Below the pieces are notes generated by a model. That model saw only the letters and a list, made by a program, of their open reading frames with translations. It had not been told where the DNA came from and did no database searches. The translations under genes and the position numbers were made by a program. This document shows positions 1 to 7,866 of a stretch of 64,000 nt of DNA, one piece after another; within the stretch, counting starts at the first letter, position 1, and the number at the start of each line of letters is the position of its first letter. Source of the stretch: Pedobacter namyangjuensis (GTDB lineage: Bacteria; Bacteroidota; Bacteroidia; Sphingobacteriales; Sphingobacteriaceae); assembly GCF_003313325.1 (NCBI RefSeq), contig NZ_QMHQ01000003.1:248001-312000 (forward strand). Reading direction: 5' to 3'.

Positions 1-795
1 ACCGTTGATAGATTCAATTTTACCGTTTTGTGCATACACTGTTCCATCTGCTAACACTAAACTAACTGGCGGAATATTACGCATTTGCTCGTTTAAGTTT
101 TTGCCAGCATACTTATTAGAAAAATCTAAAATTTGCTTCTCGTTTAAAGAAAAGTAAGCGTAAACTTTAGCGGTGTTAGAAACAGTAGTTAATGGTTCTG
201 CACTATTGCTGCTAACCAAACTACCCGTTCTGTATGGGATACTACCAACTAAGCCATTAACCGGACTTGTAACGCGAGTATAACTTAAATTAACTTTTGC
301 ATTTGCTAGCGTTGCTCTAGCTTGAGCCAACATCGCTCTTTTGCTTTGCAGTGTTAATTGTGCCGACTCTAATTCGTATTTACTAATGATGTCTTTGTCA
401 ACCAAAGGTTTTGTTTTGTTAACTTGTAGTTGCGCTGCGCTAACATCTGCCTCTGCACTACTAATTGCCGCTGCTGCAGTTCTAACAGCCTGCTCGTATT
501 GTGGATTGTTAATGGTAAACAACAACTGTCCAACTGTTACTCTTGCACCTTCATCAACCAATATCCTTTCAATAAAACCATCAATTTTCGGTCTTATATC
601 AATATTCTGAATCCCTTCTATCGTTGCTGGGTAATCTGAATCTAGTGTGGTTTGTTGGGTACTAACGGCAAAAACCGGATAAGCTTGTGGTTGGCCAGCT
701 GCAGCTGCTGCTTGCGCTGCCTTCTCGTCTTTACCACCGCAAGAGCTTAATATTGCGCCTAAAAATAAAAGTGATAGTGGAACTGTTGTTTTCAT
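1..795 (-). CDS. RND efflux membrane-fusion (adaptor) lipoprotein, partial
   Basis: Seen: an open frame starts at the ATG ending at 795 and runs off the left edge (265 codons visible). It begins MKTTVPLSLLFLGAILSSCGG, a lipoprotein signal with lipobox Cys19, then an Ala-rich linker, a first lipoyl half (PKIDGFIERILVDEGARV, about residues 69-86), an Ala/Gln-rich helical hairpin (about 95-155), the second lipoyl half (TRVTSPVNGLVGSIPYR) and the start of the beta-barrel domain. Known: this is the AcrA/MexA order of the periplasmic adaptor that joins an RND pump to an outer-membrane channel. It lies 32 bp downstream of a tetR gene on the same strand, so one operon is likely, with pump and channel genes beyond the edge. 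The substrate cannot be told from the sequence. Confidence 0.9.
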   Translation of the reverse strand, partial: MKTTVPLSLLFLGAILSSCGGKDEKAAQAAAAAGQPQAYPVFAVSTQQTTLDSDYPATIEGIQNIDIRPKIDGFIERILVDEGARVTVGQLLFTINNPQYEQAVRTAAAAISSAEADVSAAQLQVNKTKPLVDKDIISKYELESAQLTLQSKRAMLAQARATLANAKVNLSYTRVTSPVNGLVGSIPYRTGSLVSSNSAEPLTTVSNTAKVYAYFSLNEKQILDFSNKYAGKNLNEQMRNIPPVSLVLADGTVYAQNGKIESING

Positions 796-827
796 TATGT
801 TGGGTGTGATTTTGTGTTTCATTTATG

Positions 828-1412
828 TTATTGATAAATCATTTCGAATATTAATTTCTTCCTATCGTGCATTAGCTCAAAATATTCTTTACTGCTGATG
901 TTAAACAATGCTCGGTTTAAACAGTTTGAAATCAGCGGATAAGCCATCAACGCAAACAGATTCATGCAAAACTGGCGAGGATCCATTTTTTTGATATTCC
1001 CTTGCTCCATTTCTGCACTTATTTCTTTTAAAAAATTGTTTAACCTATTTATTTTCTCAATCGGTACGGTTTTATCGCCTCGGTGCATTTCTGTAATTAC
1101 GTACATTTCCCTAAAAGGATATTTCATACCCTGCTCCATGAACGTTTCTATAAGTTTTTCTAATTTTTGCTTAAAACCTATTTTTGCACTAAAAACTTCA
1201 TCTAGCAAAGCTGATGTTTCGGCCCTGGCTTCTTGCGCCACCTGTTCAAACAAAATGTCTCTCGATCTGAAATAGTAATTTAACAAAGTTCTGTTTACGC
1301 CTGCGGCATCTGCAATATCTTGCGTAGTTGCATGAAATTTCCCTTCAGAAAAGAAAATTCGCTTAGCCGTATCTTTAATTAATTGTTCCGTTCCGGTATC
1401 TCTCTGTGCCAT
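828..1412 (-). CDS. TetR/AcrR-family repressor of the RND efflux operon
   Basis: A 194-residue protein with an N-terminal TetR helix-turn-helix (about residues 8-55: RIFFSEGKFHATTQDIADAAG, then VNRTLLNYYFRSRDILF) and an alpha-helical ligand/dimer domain. The family binds palindromic operators and releases them when a small ligand binds. It is first in an apparent operon with the RND adaptor 32 bp downstream, and a perfect inverted repeat lies just upstream of its start (1423-1442), so autoregulation together with the pump is likely. The ATG at 1412 is the first in frame and fits the family start. The ligand is unknown. Confidence 0.92.
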   Translation of the reverse strand: MAQRDTGTEQLIKDTAKRIFFSEGKFHATTQDIADAAGVNRTLLNYYFRSRDILFEQVAQEARAETSALLDEVFSAKIGFKQKLEKLIETFMEQGMKYPFREMYVITEMHRGDKTVPIEKINRLNNFLKEISAEMEQGNIKKMDPRQFCMNLFALMAYPLISNCLNRALFNISSKEYFELMHDRKKLIFEMIYQ

Positions 1413-1422
1413 TCACAATATT

Positions 1423-1442
1423 GTTTAACATTTTTGTTAAAC
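1423..1442. promoter_or_regulatory. Candidate TetR operator (perfect palindrome)
   Basis: GTTTAACA, four T, then TGTTAAAC: a perfect 8+8 bp inverted repeat with a 4-bp spacer, ending 11 bp before the tetR start codon. Position and form are those of TetR-family autoregulatory operators. Binding itself is inferred. Confidence 0.6.
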
Positions 1443-1589
1443 GCCAAAATTAATCGTTTGATTAAAAATTTTTGGTGGTTAACATATTTGTAGCAGAGTT
1501 ATGACAAAGCTTTGATAATTGAAGGGCAATTGATGGCCGTAAAAATTGTTTTTCAGAAAATCCAGGGCCGAATATCCTATCGACATTTG

Positions 1590-1679
1590 CCCTGCTCTAC
1601 ACTACAATCTTTTAACCGAAGTTTTTAATAAAAAGGAATTTGGTTGAGGTTAAAAGGATTTATGTTACGATCAGGTTTA
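1590..1679 (+). repeat. Dispersed hairpin repeat, copy 1
   Basis: Left end GCCCTGCTCTACACTACAAT, right end GATCAGGTTTA, with an imperfect stem-loop between (TTTTAACC against GGTTAAAA). The same ends recur at 17382, 23261, 39941 and 45391, and in reverse orientation at 1751, 19961, 29999 and 40137. Confidence 0.7.
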
Positions 1680-1750
1680 GTATACGCAACCTAGTGCAAT
1701 AATTAGGCATCATGCAATATCACGCTAAGAACAGCACAAGTTCTTATTAA

Positions 1751-1816
1751 CTAAACCGGATTGAAGCGGTATCCTTTTGGAGCGAAGCGAAAAAAGATTT
1801 AGCAAAAAGCCGGTAC
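1751..1816 (-). repeat. Dispersed hairpin repeat, copy 2 (inverted)
   Basis: Reverse-oriented copy: starts CTAAACCGGATTGAAGCGG and ends near AAAAAGCCGGTAC. Its TAAACC end faces the AGGTTTA end of copy 1 across 71 bp, so the two form an inverted pair. Confidence 0.55.
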
Positions 1817-1890
1817 AAATGAAGTTATAGCAGAGAAACTGCTTTACATAAAAGTTAATGAATCTTATAGATGTTTACGTCGAAAACAGA

Positions 1891-2907
1891 CTAATCTGCC
1901 TTTAACTGATAAATTTGCCCTTTGGTGCCAGTCACTAATATCAAACTTCCTTTTTTAGCTTTTTGCAGCGCATTAAAGTTGAGGGTAGAAATATTTTTCC
2001 AGGTTTTACCGCCGTCCGTTGTAACGTCTGTGCCGGAAGAGCCAGTTGCAAAGGCCAAGTTTTTGTCTATATATTCTACAGCAGAACGAAATCCAAATAC
2101 TTGATTAGTTGGCTTAAACCAACTTTTGCCCCCATTTTTAGTTACCAGCACATTATTACTGTTTTCTTTGTCTCGCAAATAATTTCCGCCAACGGCTATG
2201 CCATTTCTATTATCATAAAAAGCGATAGAAAATGGACCAGTACTACTTTCGCCTTGTAAAATTGGCAATTCGTAGGCTTTCCATCTGCCACCAAAATTAT
2301 TCGAGGTAAAAATTCGCGAATTCGAACCGCCGGTTGCAATCCAAACCTTACCATTTGCGCCAGTTCTAACCGTAGTGCCGCTGGCAGCAAAACCAGCTTC
2401 GCCAACTATCATATTTTCTTTAATGTTTGCAGAAATATCTTGCCAAGTTAAACCACCATCGCTGGTTTTAAGCAATTGCATTTTGTCTTTTATCGGGTCG
2501 CCAAATACGATGCCGTGCTGATGGTCCCAAAAATCCATTCCATCTAAAAAGATTAATGAATCTGTATTTTTATAAACCTCACGCCAGGTTTTACCACCGT
2601 CTATCGTACTTAAAATATATGCTGGCGAACCTGCATTTACAATAATTGCTTTTAGCGCATCAAAAGCTTGTATATCCCTAAAGTCTAGTTTTTCGTAACC
2701 TTTGGGTTGCGTCCATTGCCAGTTTTTACCGCCATCAGTAGTTTTGGCTACATAACCATTGCTACCACTTACCCATGCAACATTATCATCAAGAACAGAC
2801 AAACCACGCATACTAGTGTTTTTTTCGGCAGTTAACTGCTTAAAAGAGTAGTTTTGCGCAAAGCTGATTATAGGGCAAAGCAAAAAAGCTAGCAATAGTT
2901 TTTTCAT
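1891..2907 (-). CDS. Secreted Ycf48-like/BNR beta-propeller protein
   Basis: A 338-residue protein with a signal peptide (MKKLLLAFLLCPIISFAQ) and at least six Asp-box-like repeats of the form T-x-D-G-G-K-x-W (TTDGGKNWQW, STIDGGKTWRE, KTSDGGLTWQD, NNFGGRWKA, TKNGGKSWFK, TTDGGKTWKN), as in sialidase-type and Ycf48-type propellers. In plants and cyanobacteria Ycf48 assists photosystem II assembly; Bacteroidota proteins of this kind have no established role and are usually labelled oxidoreductase or BNR-repeat protein. Sialidase catalytic residues are not evident. It lies 27 bp downstream of the DUF2147 gene on the same strand, so co-transcription is probable. It is likely exported to periplasm or surface. 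Confidence 0.8.
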   Translation of the reverse strand: MKKLLLAFLLCPIISFAQNYSFKQLTAEKNTSMRGLSVLDDNVAWVSGSNGYVAKTTDGGKNWQWTQPKGYEKLDFRDIQAFDALKAIIVNAGSPAYILSTIDGGKTWREVYKNTDSLIFLDGMDFWDHQHGIVFGDPIKDKMQLLKTSDGGLTWQDISANIKENMIVGEAGFAASGTTVRTGANGKVWIATGGSNSRIFTSNNFGGRWKAYELPILQGESSTGPFSIAFYDNRNGIAVGGNYLRDKENSNNVLVTKNGGKSWFKPTNQVFGFRSAVEYIDKNLAFATGSSGTDVTTDGGKTWKNISTLNFNALQKAKKGSLILVTGTKGQIYQLKAD

Positions 2908-2934
2908 TATTTTGGCGTTAATTGGGATTGTAAT

Positions 2935-3369
2935 TTATTTAACTCGCTTAAATGTTTCAGACCTACCAATAATAGAGATACCAATATAGCCTCTAACATT
3001 TAGGGTATTGTTATCTTTAAGCGTTAAATTACAGCTATAGGTTTTACCAGTTTTAGGATCGTAAATAGTACCATCAATCCATTTCAAGCTATCGTACTCA
3101 AAGTTTTTTAAAATTTCCAAACCTAAAAGTGGCTTGTTTCTTAAGCTAGCTTCAGGATTTTTGGCATCGGTTTTAGGTTTCCCGTTGTTGTCGTTCGGTT
3201 CTTTAATCCAAGCTAATTTTCCGAAAAAGTTTTCGCCTTTTTTATAAATTTCAATTTGGCCTTCGCCTGATGAGTTTACCCATTTACCTAAAATATCGTC
3301 TTTTTTTTGCGCAACCGCAGCTAATGTGCATATAGCAAATACGAATAGTAATGACAACTTTTTAACCAT
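2935..3369 (-). CDS. DUF2147 domain-containing exported protein
   Basis: A 144-residue protein with an N-terminal signal peptide (VKKLSLLFVFAICTLAAVAQ) followed by the DUF2147 fold: ILGKWVNSSGEGQIEIYKK near residue 26, a central KPLLGLEILKNFEYD and C-terminal GKTYSCNLTLKDNNTLNVRG. DUF2147 proteins are small periplasmic beta-rich proteins common in Proteobacteria and Bacteroidota; no biochemical role is established. It is probably the first gene of a two-gene unit with the Ycf48-like gene. The 101-bp gap upstream is AT-rich and must hold the promoter, but I see no clear -33/-7 pair. Confidence 0.85.
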   Translation of the reverse strand: MVKKLSLLFVFAICTLAAVAQKKDDILGKWVNSSGEGQIEIYKKGENFFGKLAWIKEPNDNNGKPKTDAKNPEASLRNKPLLGLEILKNFEYDSLKWIDGTIYDPKTGKTYSCNLTLKDNNTLNVRGYIGISIIGRSETFKRVK

Positions 3370-3470
3370 AACAATAAGTTTTTATACTTTTATAAAGTTA
3401 AAGATTAACATTTAAAATTGAAAAACAATCATTTTTATTAAAAGTATAATTACCTAAATTTTAGTTTTTT

Positions 3471-3731
3471 TTACAGAGATTGCAACGCATCATAGTTATT
3501 AAACACCTGAATATCATCAGATAGCAGTTCAGAAAACCAACCTCTTTTTTGAAGTAACAATATAATAGCCGAAGAATCGACAGCTAGGTTTTGGCAGGAA
3601 ATACGAAGAATATGATCGCAATCGTCTAAATCAAAGTTTGCTTTATAGTTAGCAAAACGCTGATGAATATCTATCAGAATTTCATCGGCAACCTGCTGAT
3701 CAACTACGTTAGTTTTAAAAACCTCTACCAT
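3471..3731 (-). CDS. Small conserved protein of unknown function
   Basis: An 86-residue protein if translation starts at the ATG ending at 3731 (MVEVFKTNVVDQQVADEIL); a TTG 27 bp further upstream would add nine residues and is less likely. It contains F-xx-Y-xx-NFDLDDCDHILRI and ends in a short alpha/beta pattern. The size, alternating helix and strand and N-terminal VEVFKTNV suggest a ferredoxin-like fold of the sort found in many Bacteroidota genomes beside unrelated genes. No metal-binding Cys pair is present, and I assign no function. It is flanked by AT-rich spacers. Confidence 0.65.
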   Translation of the reverse strand: MVEVFKTNVVDQQVADEILIDIHQRFANYKANFDLDDCDHILRISCQNLAVDSSAIILLLQKRGWFSELLSDDIQVFNNYDALQSL

Positions 3732-3833
3732 TTTTACAGGGATTTGTAGCTTTCGCAAAATTAAAAATAGACAAAACGGTATTTGAGATGTGAAAATATC
3801 AAATTTAACCTTTAGATAAAAATATTTCCTAAA

Positions 3834-4328
3834 TTACATATATTTCATGGGCTCGTAGTCTAGCAACCGGCGCCATAACGCAATTTGGCCGATAGTGTTT
3901 GCCTCCCTATAAGTGTTAAAAGAAATCATTTCAAAAAGAGGAAAGCTCATTCCAGGAAACTCCAAAATTTTATTTAGCTCATCTTCGCCAACGTTTAATA
4001 GCTTCTCTCTTAAAATCGGTGTAATTTTTTTCCAATCGTCTTGGTAAACACTTAAGTTTGGATAAACAACATTAGCCTGAATGCCTTTGTTATCCTTAAA
4101 AAGTTCATCGGCGGCAGCTTTTAATTCGCCTCCCAACATATTTTCCAAATCAAAACGTTGCTGTACTAAACTGCCTGCCAACCATGCTATGTGGTTTGCT
4201 TTGGTGTTTAATCTTTCATTCGTATCTTCATCTTTTAAATCGGCAAGCACGCTATAAAAGAAATCGGTGTGCATATCGAATAAAATTAAAAATCCGTACA
4301 TTCGGTTGCTAACTGGTTTAATATCCAT
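3834..4328 (-). CDS. DinB-superfamily protein with altered metal site
   Basis: A 164-residue four-helix DinB-like protein. The first-helix signature NHIAWLAGSLV (about residues 46-56) and the C-terminal IGQIALWRRLLDY are those of the family. In typical members the C-terminal helix reads HExYHIGQ, with His metal ligands; here it reads REANTIGQ, so both His positions are replaced (Arg and Thr). The first His is kept. The protein may therefore not hold the usual divalent metal. DinB proteins include bacillithiol or mycothiol transferases and many uncharacterised members. It is monocistronic and divergent from the GlxA/AraC gene (128 bp apart). Confidence 0.8.
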   Translation of the reverse strand: MDIKPVSNRMYGFLILFDMHTDFFYSVLADLKDEDTNERLNTKANHIAWLAGSLVQQRFDLENMLGGELKAAADELFKDNKGIQANVVYPNLSVYQDDWKKITPILREKLLNVGEDELNKILEFPGMSFPLFEMISFNTYREANTIGQIALWRRLLDYEPMKYM

Positions 4329-4456
4329 GATTTATAAAATTAATTTAAGCTAAATTAAACTAATTAATCATCAAAACAGCCTACTATAAAAGTCAATATT
4401 AGGGGGCATTTGCGACAATTTTTTTCTATTTTAGTTATTCAAAAATTACTGAAAAA

Positions 4457-5422
4457 ATGATTGAGCTGGGTATTTTACTAATCAAAAACTATAAACTTTT
4501 AAGCGTAGCTGCAATTTTAGAAGTTTTTGATACTGTAAATAAATTTTATGTAGAGGCTGGAAATCCTCCTGCATTTGACATAAATATTTTAGCAACTGAG
4601 GAAGCTGATGAGCAAAGTAGTGCTTTTGGTTTCCCATTGAAGCGATTTGCTGAAGCTGAAAATATGCAGCTAATTCTAATTCCGGCTTTTACTACAAATG
4701 ATTTAAATAAAACCATACAAGAAAACAGGGCATGTATTGCGCCTTTGGTAAAAAACTACAGAACAGGTGCTAGAATTGCCACCGTTTGTACTGGGGCTTT
4801 TTTACTTGGCGCTACGGGTTTACTTAATGGAAAATTTGCTACTACCCATGTAGATGCTTGTACAGGATTTGCGAATGCTTTTCCAGATGTGAAGTTAAAA
4901 GCCGACAAAACTGTTACGCAAGACGATAGATTGTACACCAGTGGTGGAGCAACATCATCTTTCCACCTTCTTTTACATCTAATAAACGAACTTTGCGGTA
5001 GTGATATAGCTATAAAAACCGCCAAAATTTTCGCTATAGATATGGATAGAGATAAGCAAACTTATTTTAGCACCTTTAACCCTTCTCACAGCCACAACGA
5101 TGAACTGGTTGCTTCCGCACAATACCAAATAGAAAACAACTATCAAGATGCGGCAACCATTGAAGAATTAATTAAAGATATTCCATCAAGCCGGAGAAAC
5201 ATTGTTAGGCGATTTAAGCAGATTACCGGAATTACCCCCATAGAGTATTTACAGCAAACGCGTATAGAGGCTGCCAAAAAACTTCTAGAACAAACTGGCG
5301 AGCAAATGACAACTGTAATTTTTAAATCAGGCTATAACGACCCTAAAGCTTTTAGAAAGATTTTTAAGAAAAGCGTAGGAATGACGCCCACGCAATACCG
5401 GGAAAAATTCCAAGTAAGGTAA
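4457..5422 (+). CDS. GlxA-type transcriptional regulator (DJ-1/PfpI plus AraC HTH)
   Basis: A 321-residue protein. Residues 1-190 form a class I glutamine-amidotransferase-like (DJ-1/PfpI) domain with the nucleophile-elbow sequence TVCTGAFLLGATGLL (Cys111) and the following TTHVDAC. Residues about 225-320 carry the AraC double helix-turn-helix (TIEELIKDIPSSRRNIVRRF; VIFKSGYNDPKAFRKIFKK; GMTPTQYREKF). Known relatives regulate amine, carnitine or stress genes, and the N-terminal domain acts as a sensor rather than an amidotransferase. The target is unknown; the divergent DinB gene (3834-4328) is one possibility by position only. A bidirectional hairpin terminator follows. Confidence 0.9.
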   Translation: MIELGILLIKNYKLLSVAAILEVFDTVNKFYVEAGNPPAFDINILATEEADEQSSAFGFPLKRFAEAENMQLILIPAFTTNDLNKTIQENRACIAPLVKNYRTGARIATVCTGAFLLGATGLLNGKFATTHVDACTGFANAFPDVKLKADKTVTQDDRLYTSGGATSSFHLLLHLINELCGSDIAIKTAKIFAIDMDRDKQTYFSTFNPSHSHNDELVASAQYQIENNYQDAATIEELIKDIPSSRRNIVRRFKQITGITPIEYLQQTRIEAAKKLLEQTGEQMTTVIFKSGYNDPKAFRKIFKKSVGMTPTQYREKFQVR

Positions 5423-5423
5423 A

Positions 5424-5447
5424 AGTTCGGCCGTTTTAAGCCGAACT
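5424..5447. terminator. Bidirectional hairpin terminator
   Basis: Perfect 8-bp stem AGTTCGGC / GCCGAACT with an 8-nt loop, between convergent genes (glxA-like on plus, Gre-like on minus). The run TTGCCTATTTTA follows on the plus strand. Confidence 0.75.
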
Positions 5448-5460
5448 CTTGCCTATTTTA

Positions 5461-5850
5461 CTAACTTTCATTATAAACTTCGGTTATTCTAAATCTTTTA
5501 ATACCGAGAGGAACCTTCCATTGTACCTCATCATTTTTGGCAAAGCCGATAAATGCTGTCCCCATTGGTGTAAGTACTGAAACTTTTTTCTGTTTCATAT
5601 CTGCATGTGCAGGCATTACTATAGTAAACTCCATAGAAGCATTCGTTTCTAAGTCAACAACGATTATTTTTGAATTGAGTTTAACTCTATCTGCAGATAA
5701 CTCACTATTCTCTACAATTTTTGCTCTTTTTAGCTCATGCGAGAGTGTCATCTCGCCTTCTTTAAAACTCGCACTGCCAATGTAATACCTTAATTGCTCG
5801 TAATCTTGCTTAGTAAGTATTACCTGATTCTGTTCTGTTGTTTTTAACAT
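5461..5850 (-). CDS. GreA/GreB-family (Rnk-like) elongation-factor domain protein
   Basis: About 129 residues from the ATG ending at 5850 (MLKTTEQNQVILTKQDYEQL); an ATG at 5883 would add eleven hydrophobic residues and is less likely. The N-terminal half is a short helical segment, and the C-terminal half is the FKBP-like GreA/GreB domain (VKLNSKIIVVDLETNASMEF, then VLTPMGTAFIGFAKNDEVQW). Such short proteins resemble Rnk, which binds RNA polymerase near the secondary channel. There is no long GreA coiled coil with its acidic tip, so transcript-cleavage stimulation is unlikely. The gene ends on the shared terminator and has a long leader containing an inverted repeat (5910-5934). Confidence 0.8.
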   Translation of the reverse strand: MLKTTEQNQVILTKQDYEQLRYYIGSASFKEGEMTLSHELKRAKIVENSELSADRVKLNSKIIVVDLETNASMEFTIVMPAHADMKQKKVSVLTPMGTAFIGFAKNDEVQWKVPLGIKRFRITEVYNES

Positions 5851-6287
5851 GTTTAATAAATTTAAGTAAAAGGAAAATTGCATAGTTTAAAAAAACAAAT
5901 GCATAAGTAAACCAAAGCACAAATGCTCTTGGTTATAATTAAAACGGAGAAGAATTAATCCCCGAGCCTAGAAACTATACGGTCGGGGTAGAAATATTGA
6001 AATCTTTGTAGTTTGAGATGTAAAACATCTTATTACAAAAACATGCAAAATGCTTGAATTTAGCTAACACAACGGCAACCTGCTCAAATATTGAATGAGT
6101 AGCGGGTTTTAACAAGATATTTTTGCTATTGATTTGCATAAAATCAAATATATCAAAATTGCTTGTAGATTAAATGTTTATTACACTTTCTGACAATTCT
6201 TAAATAAGGGAATTCCAATTCTTTAAAAAATTTAGTTGATCAGCTTTTAAATTAATAGCTTTATAATGCATAACAAACAATTCAATC
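5851..6287. other. Divergent intergenic region with small inverted repeats
   Basis: No gene seen in about 435 bp between divergent genes. Structures present: AACCAA-AGCA / TGCT-TTGGTT (5910-5934), CCCCGA / TCGGGG around 5960-5988, TTGATTT / AAATCAA (6129-6147), and a good -7 box TATTTTTG at 6118-6125 pointing to the DinB operon but without a clear -33 partner. Confidence 0.5.
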
Positions 6288-6791
6288 ATGTTAAAAAAAG
6301 GATTATTGAGTGAATTTCTGCACGAAGCTGAAAACACTCGCAAATTATTGAAGGCTATTCCAGATACAGCATTAGGTTATAAACCACAACCAGAATTATG
6401 GTCGGTTGCCGAGCTTGCATCTCATATCGCATCTATTTACGCTTGGTACGCTGGTGTTTTTAGCGTAGATACCTTCGATTTTGGCGGTTTTACTTACCAG
6501 AGGGAAGACACATCCAAAGCTTCTAATATAGTAGCTAAATTTGAAGAAAATATGGCTATCGCTCAAAACGCTATAGAACAGTCGGACGAATCTACTTATT
6601 TCAACGATTGGATAATGAAAAGTGGCGATCAAGTTTTTATTGGTCCGCTACCGAAGGTGCAAGCTATTCGAGGTTTTTTGTATAACCACCTTTATCATCA
6701 TCGTGGCGAATTGGTAGCGCATTTGCGTGCAACAGGAAATAAGGTTCCGGGCTTATATGGCCCTACTTACGAGCAATCTCAGCAAGCATAA
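6288..6791 (+). CDS. DinB family protein
   Basis: A 167-residue four-helix DinB protein. It keeps the metal-ligand pattern: His46 in ELASHIASIYAW and the paired histidines of NHLYHHRGELVAHL near residues 127-141. Family members are metal-dependent thiol transferases or hydrolases of unknown substrate, often induced by stress. It is the first of three short plus-strand genes (DinB, SRPBCC, VOC) separated by 33 and 19 bp, a likely operon of small-molecule-handling proteins. The ATG at 6288 is the only in-frame start that fits the family N-terminus (MLKKGLLSEFLHEAENTRKL). Confidence 0.88.
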   Translation: MLKKGLLSEFLHEAENTRKLLKAIPDTALGYKPQPELWSVAELASHIASIYAWYAGVFSVDTFDFGGFTYQREDTSKASNIVAKFEENMAIAQNAIEQSDESTYFNDWIMKSGDQVFIGPLPKVQAIRGFLYNHLYHHRGELVAHLRATGNKVPGLYGPTYEQSQQA

Positions 6792-6824
6792 TTTTAATTC
6801 TAACGTTTTTTAGTAATTGATAAA

Positions 6825-7265
6825 ATGAGCACAGTACAACTTCACCGAGTAATACAAGCGCCTGTGGACAAGGTTTTCAGGGCATTTTCAGATCCTTTGG
6901 CACAAGCATTCTGGTTTCCTCCATATGGTTTTTTATGCGAAGTGCATCAAATGGACTTTAGATTAGGTGGGACTTTTAAAATGTCTTTCCATAATTTTAC
7001 CACACAAAAATCTCATTCTTTTGGAGGCAGTTATCTGCAATTAAAAGAAAACGAAATCATTCAATATTCCGACAGTTTTGACGATCCAAATATGCCGGGT
7101 GAAATGATTACTACCGTAAATTTTAAATCCGTTTCTGTTGGAACCGAAATCCATATCACACAAGAAGGAATACCCGAAATGATACCGGCGGAAATGTGCT
7201 ACCTGGGCTGGCAAGAATCATTAGATAAATTGATAAAGCTAGTAAGCCCAGTAATTAACGAATAA
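6825..7265 (+). CDS. SRPBCC/AHSA1-domain protein
   Basis: A 146-residue START-like (SRPBCC) protein of the AHSA1 type: N-terminal VQLHRVIQAPVDKVFRAFSD, a central GGTFKMSFHNF, and C-terminal YLGWQESLDKLIKLV, the helix that closes the hydrophobic pocket. These proteins bind lipids or small hydrophobic molecules; the Aha1 name comes from the Hsp90 co-chaperone, but bacterial members are not known to act on Hsp90. Middle gene of the DinB-SRPBCC-VOC set, a combination common in Bacteroidota and Actinobacteria. No specific ligand can be inferred. Confidence 0.9.
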   Translation: MSTVQLHRVIQAPVDKVFRAFSDPLAQAFWFPPYGFLCEVHQMDFRLGGTFKMSFHNFTTQKSHSFGGSYLQLKENEIIQYSDSFDDPNMPGEMITTVNFKSVSVGTEIHITQEGIPEMIPAEMCYLGWQESLDKLIKLVSPVINE

Positions 7266-7284
7266 ATCATAAAAACAAATATCT

Positions 7285-7725
7285 ATGGCAACAACTAACA
7301 CCTATCTTAATTTTAACGGAAATTGTGAGGAAGCATTTAATTTTTACAAATCGGTATTTGGAGGCGAATTTACTTACATTGGTCGCTTTGGCGAAATGCC
7401 TTCTAGCGACGAATTTCCTGTACCTGAAGCTGATATGAACAAAGTGATGCACGTATCTCTTCCAACCGGATCATCTGTTTTAATGGGAAGTGATAATGGA
7501 GAAGCTTATCAATCTTCTTTTATCGCTGGCAACAACTTTTCTGTTTCCATAAATGCTGATAGCCGAGAAGAAGCTGATAAACTTTATAGTGGATTGTCGG
7601 CCGGAGGAAACGCAACAATGCCTATGAGCGATACTTTCTGGGGTGCTTACTTTGGTATGTTTACGGATAAATTCGGCATCAACTGGATGGTAAATTATGA
7701 CGATCCTGCAAAAATGCAAGGGTAA
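7285..7725 (+). CDS. VOC-family (PhnB-like glyoxalase fold) protein
   Basis: A 146-residue vicinal-oxygen-chelate protein: two beta-alpha-beta-beta-beta modules, with N-terminal NTYLNFNGNCEEAFNFYKSVFGGEF and C-terminal MSDTFWGAYFGMFTDKFGINW, matching the PhnB/YjdN-like subgroup. Members of this subgroup are often called glyoxalase or bleomycin-resistance proteins, but their substrates are unknown. The characteristic FYKSVFGGEF and DKFGINWMV segments are intact. Last gene of the three-gene set, followed by a strong hairpin terminator at 7802-7834. Confidence 0.9.
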   Translation: MATTNTYLNFNGNCEEAFNFYKSVFGGEFTYIGRFGEMPSSDEFPVPEADMNKVMHVSLPTGSSVLMGSDNGEAYQSSFIAGNNFSVSINADSREEADKLYSGLSAGGNATMPMSDTFWGAYFGMFTDKFGINWMVNYDDPAKMQG

Positions 7726-7801
7726 TCTATTTCTTCCGGTTAATTGTATTTATAAAGAGTTAAAGCATTCAATTATTAGCTTTTCTTAATGGCAAAAGAA
7801 A

Positions 7802-7834
7802 AAGCCCCTTCGTTACTTAAAAACTTAGGGGCTT
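7802..7834. terminator. Hairpin terminator between convergent genes
   Basis: AAGCCCCT / AGGGGCTT, a perfect 8-bp stem with a 17-nt loop. It is A-rich on the left (T-rich when read on the minus strand), so it can serve both the VOC gene and the glycerophosphodiesterase gene. Confidence 0.75.
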
Positions 7835-7866
7835 CTTGGTGTTTAATCTGAATAATTAAACGTCAA

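Larger units (their letters stand above)
1443..1890. other. Intergenic region, no gene seen
   Basis: About 450 bp between tetR and the Ycf48-like gene. It holds two copies of the dispersed hairpin repeat facing each other (1590-1679 and 1751-1816) and presumably the tetR promoter next to the palindrome. No open frame with a recognisable product was seen on either strand. Confidence 0.6.

Noticed and set aside
341..639. Plus-strand open frames in two frames near the left edge
   Set aside because: They lie antisense to the well-supported RND adaptor gene and have no family features.
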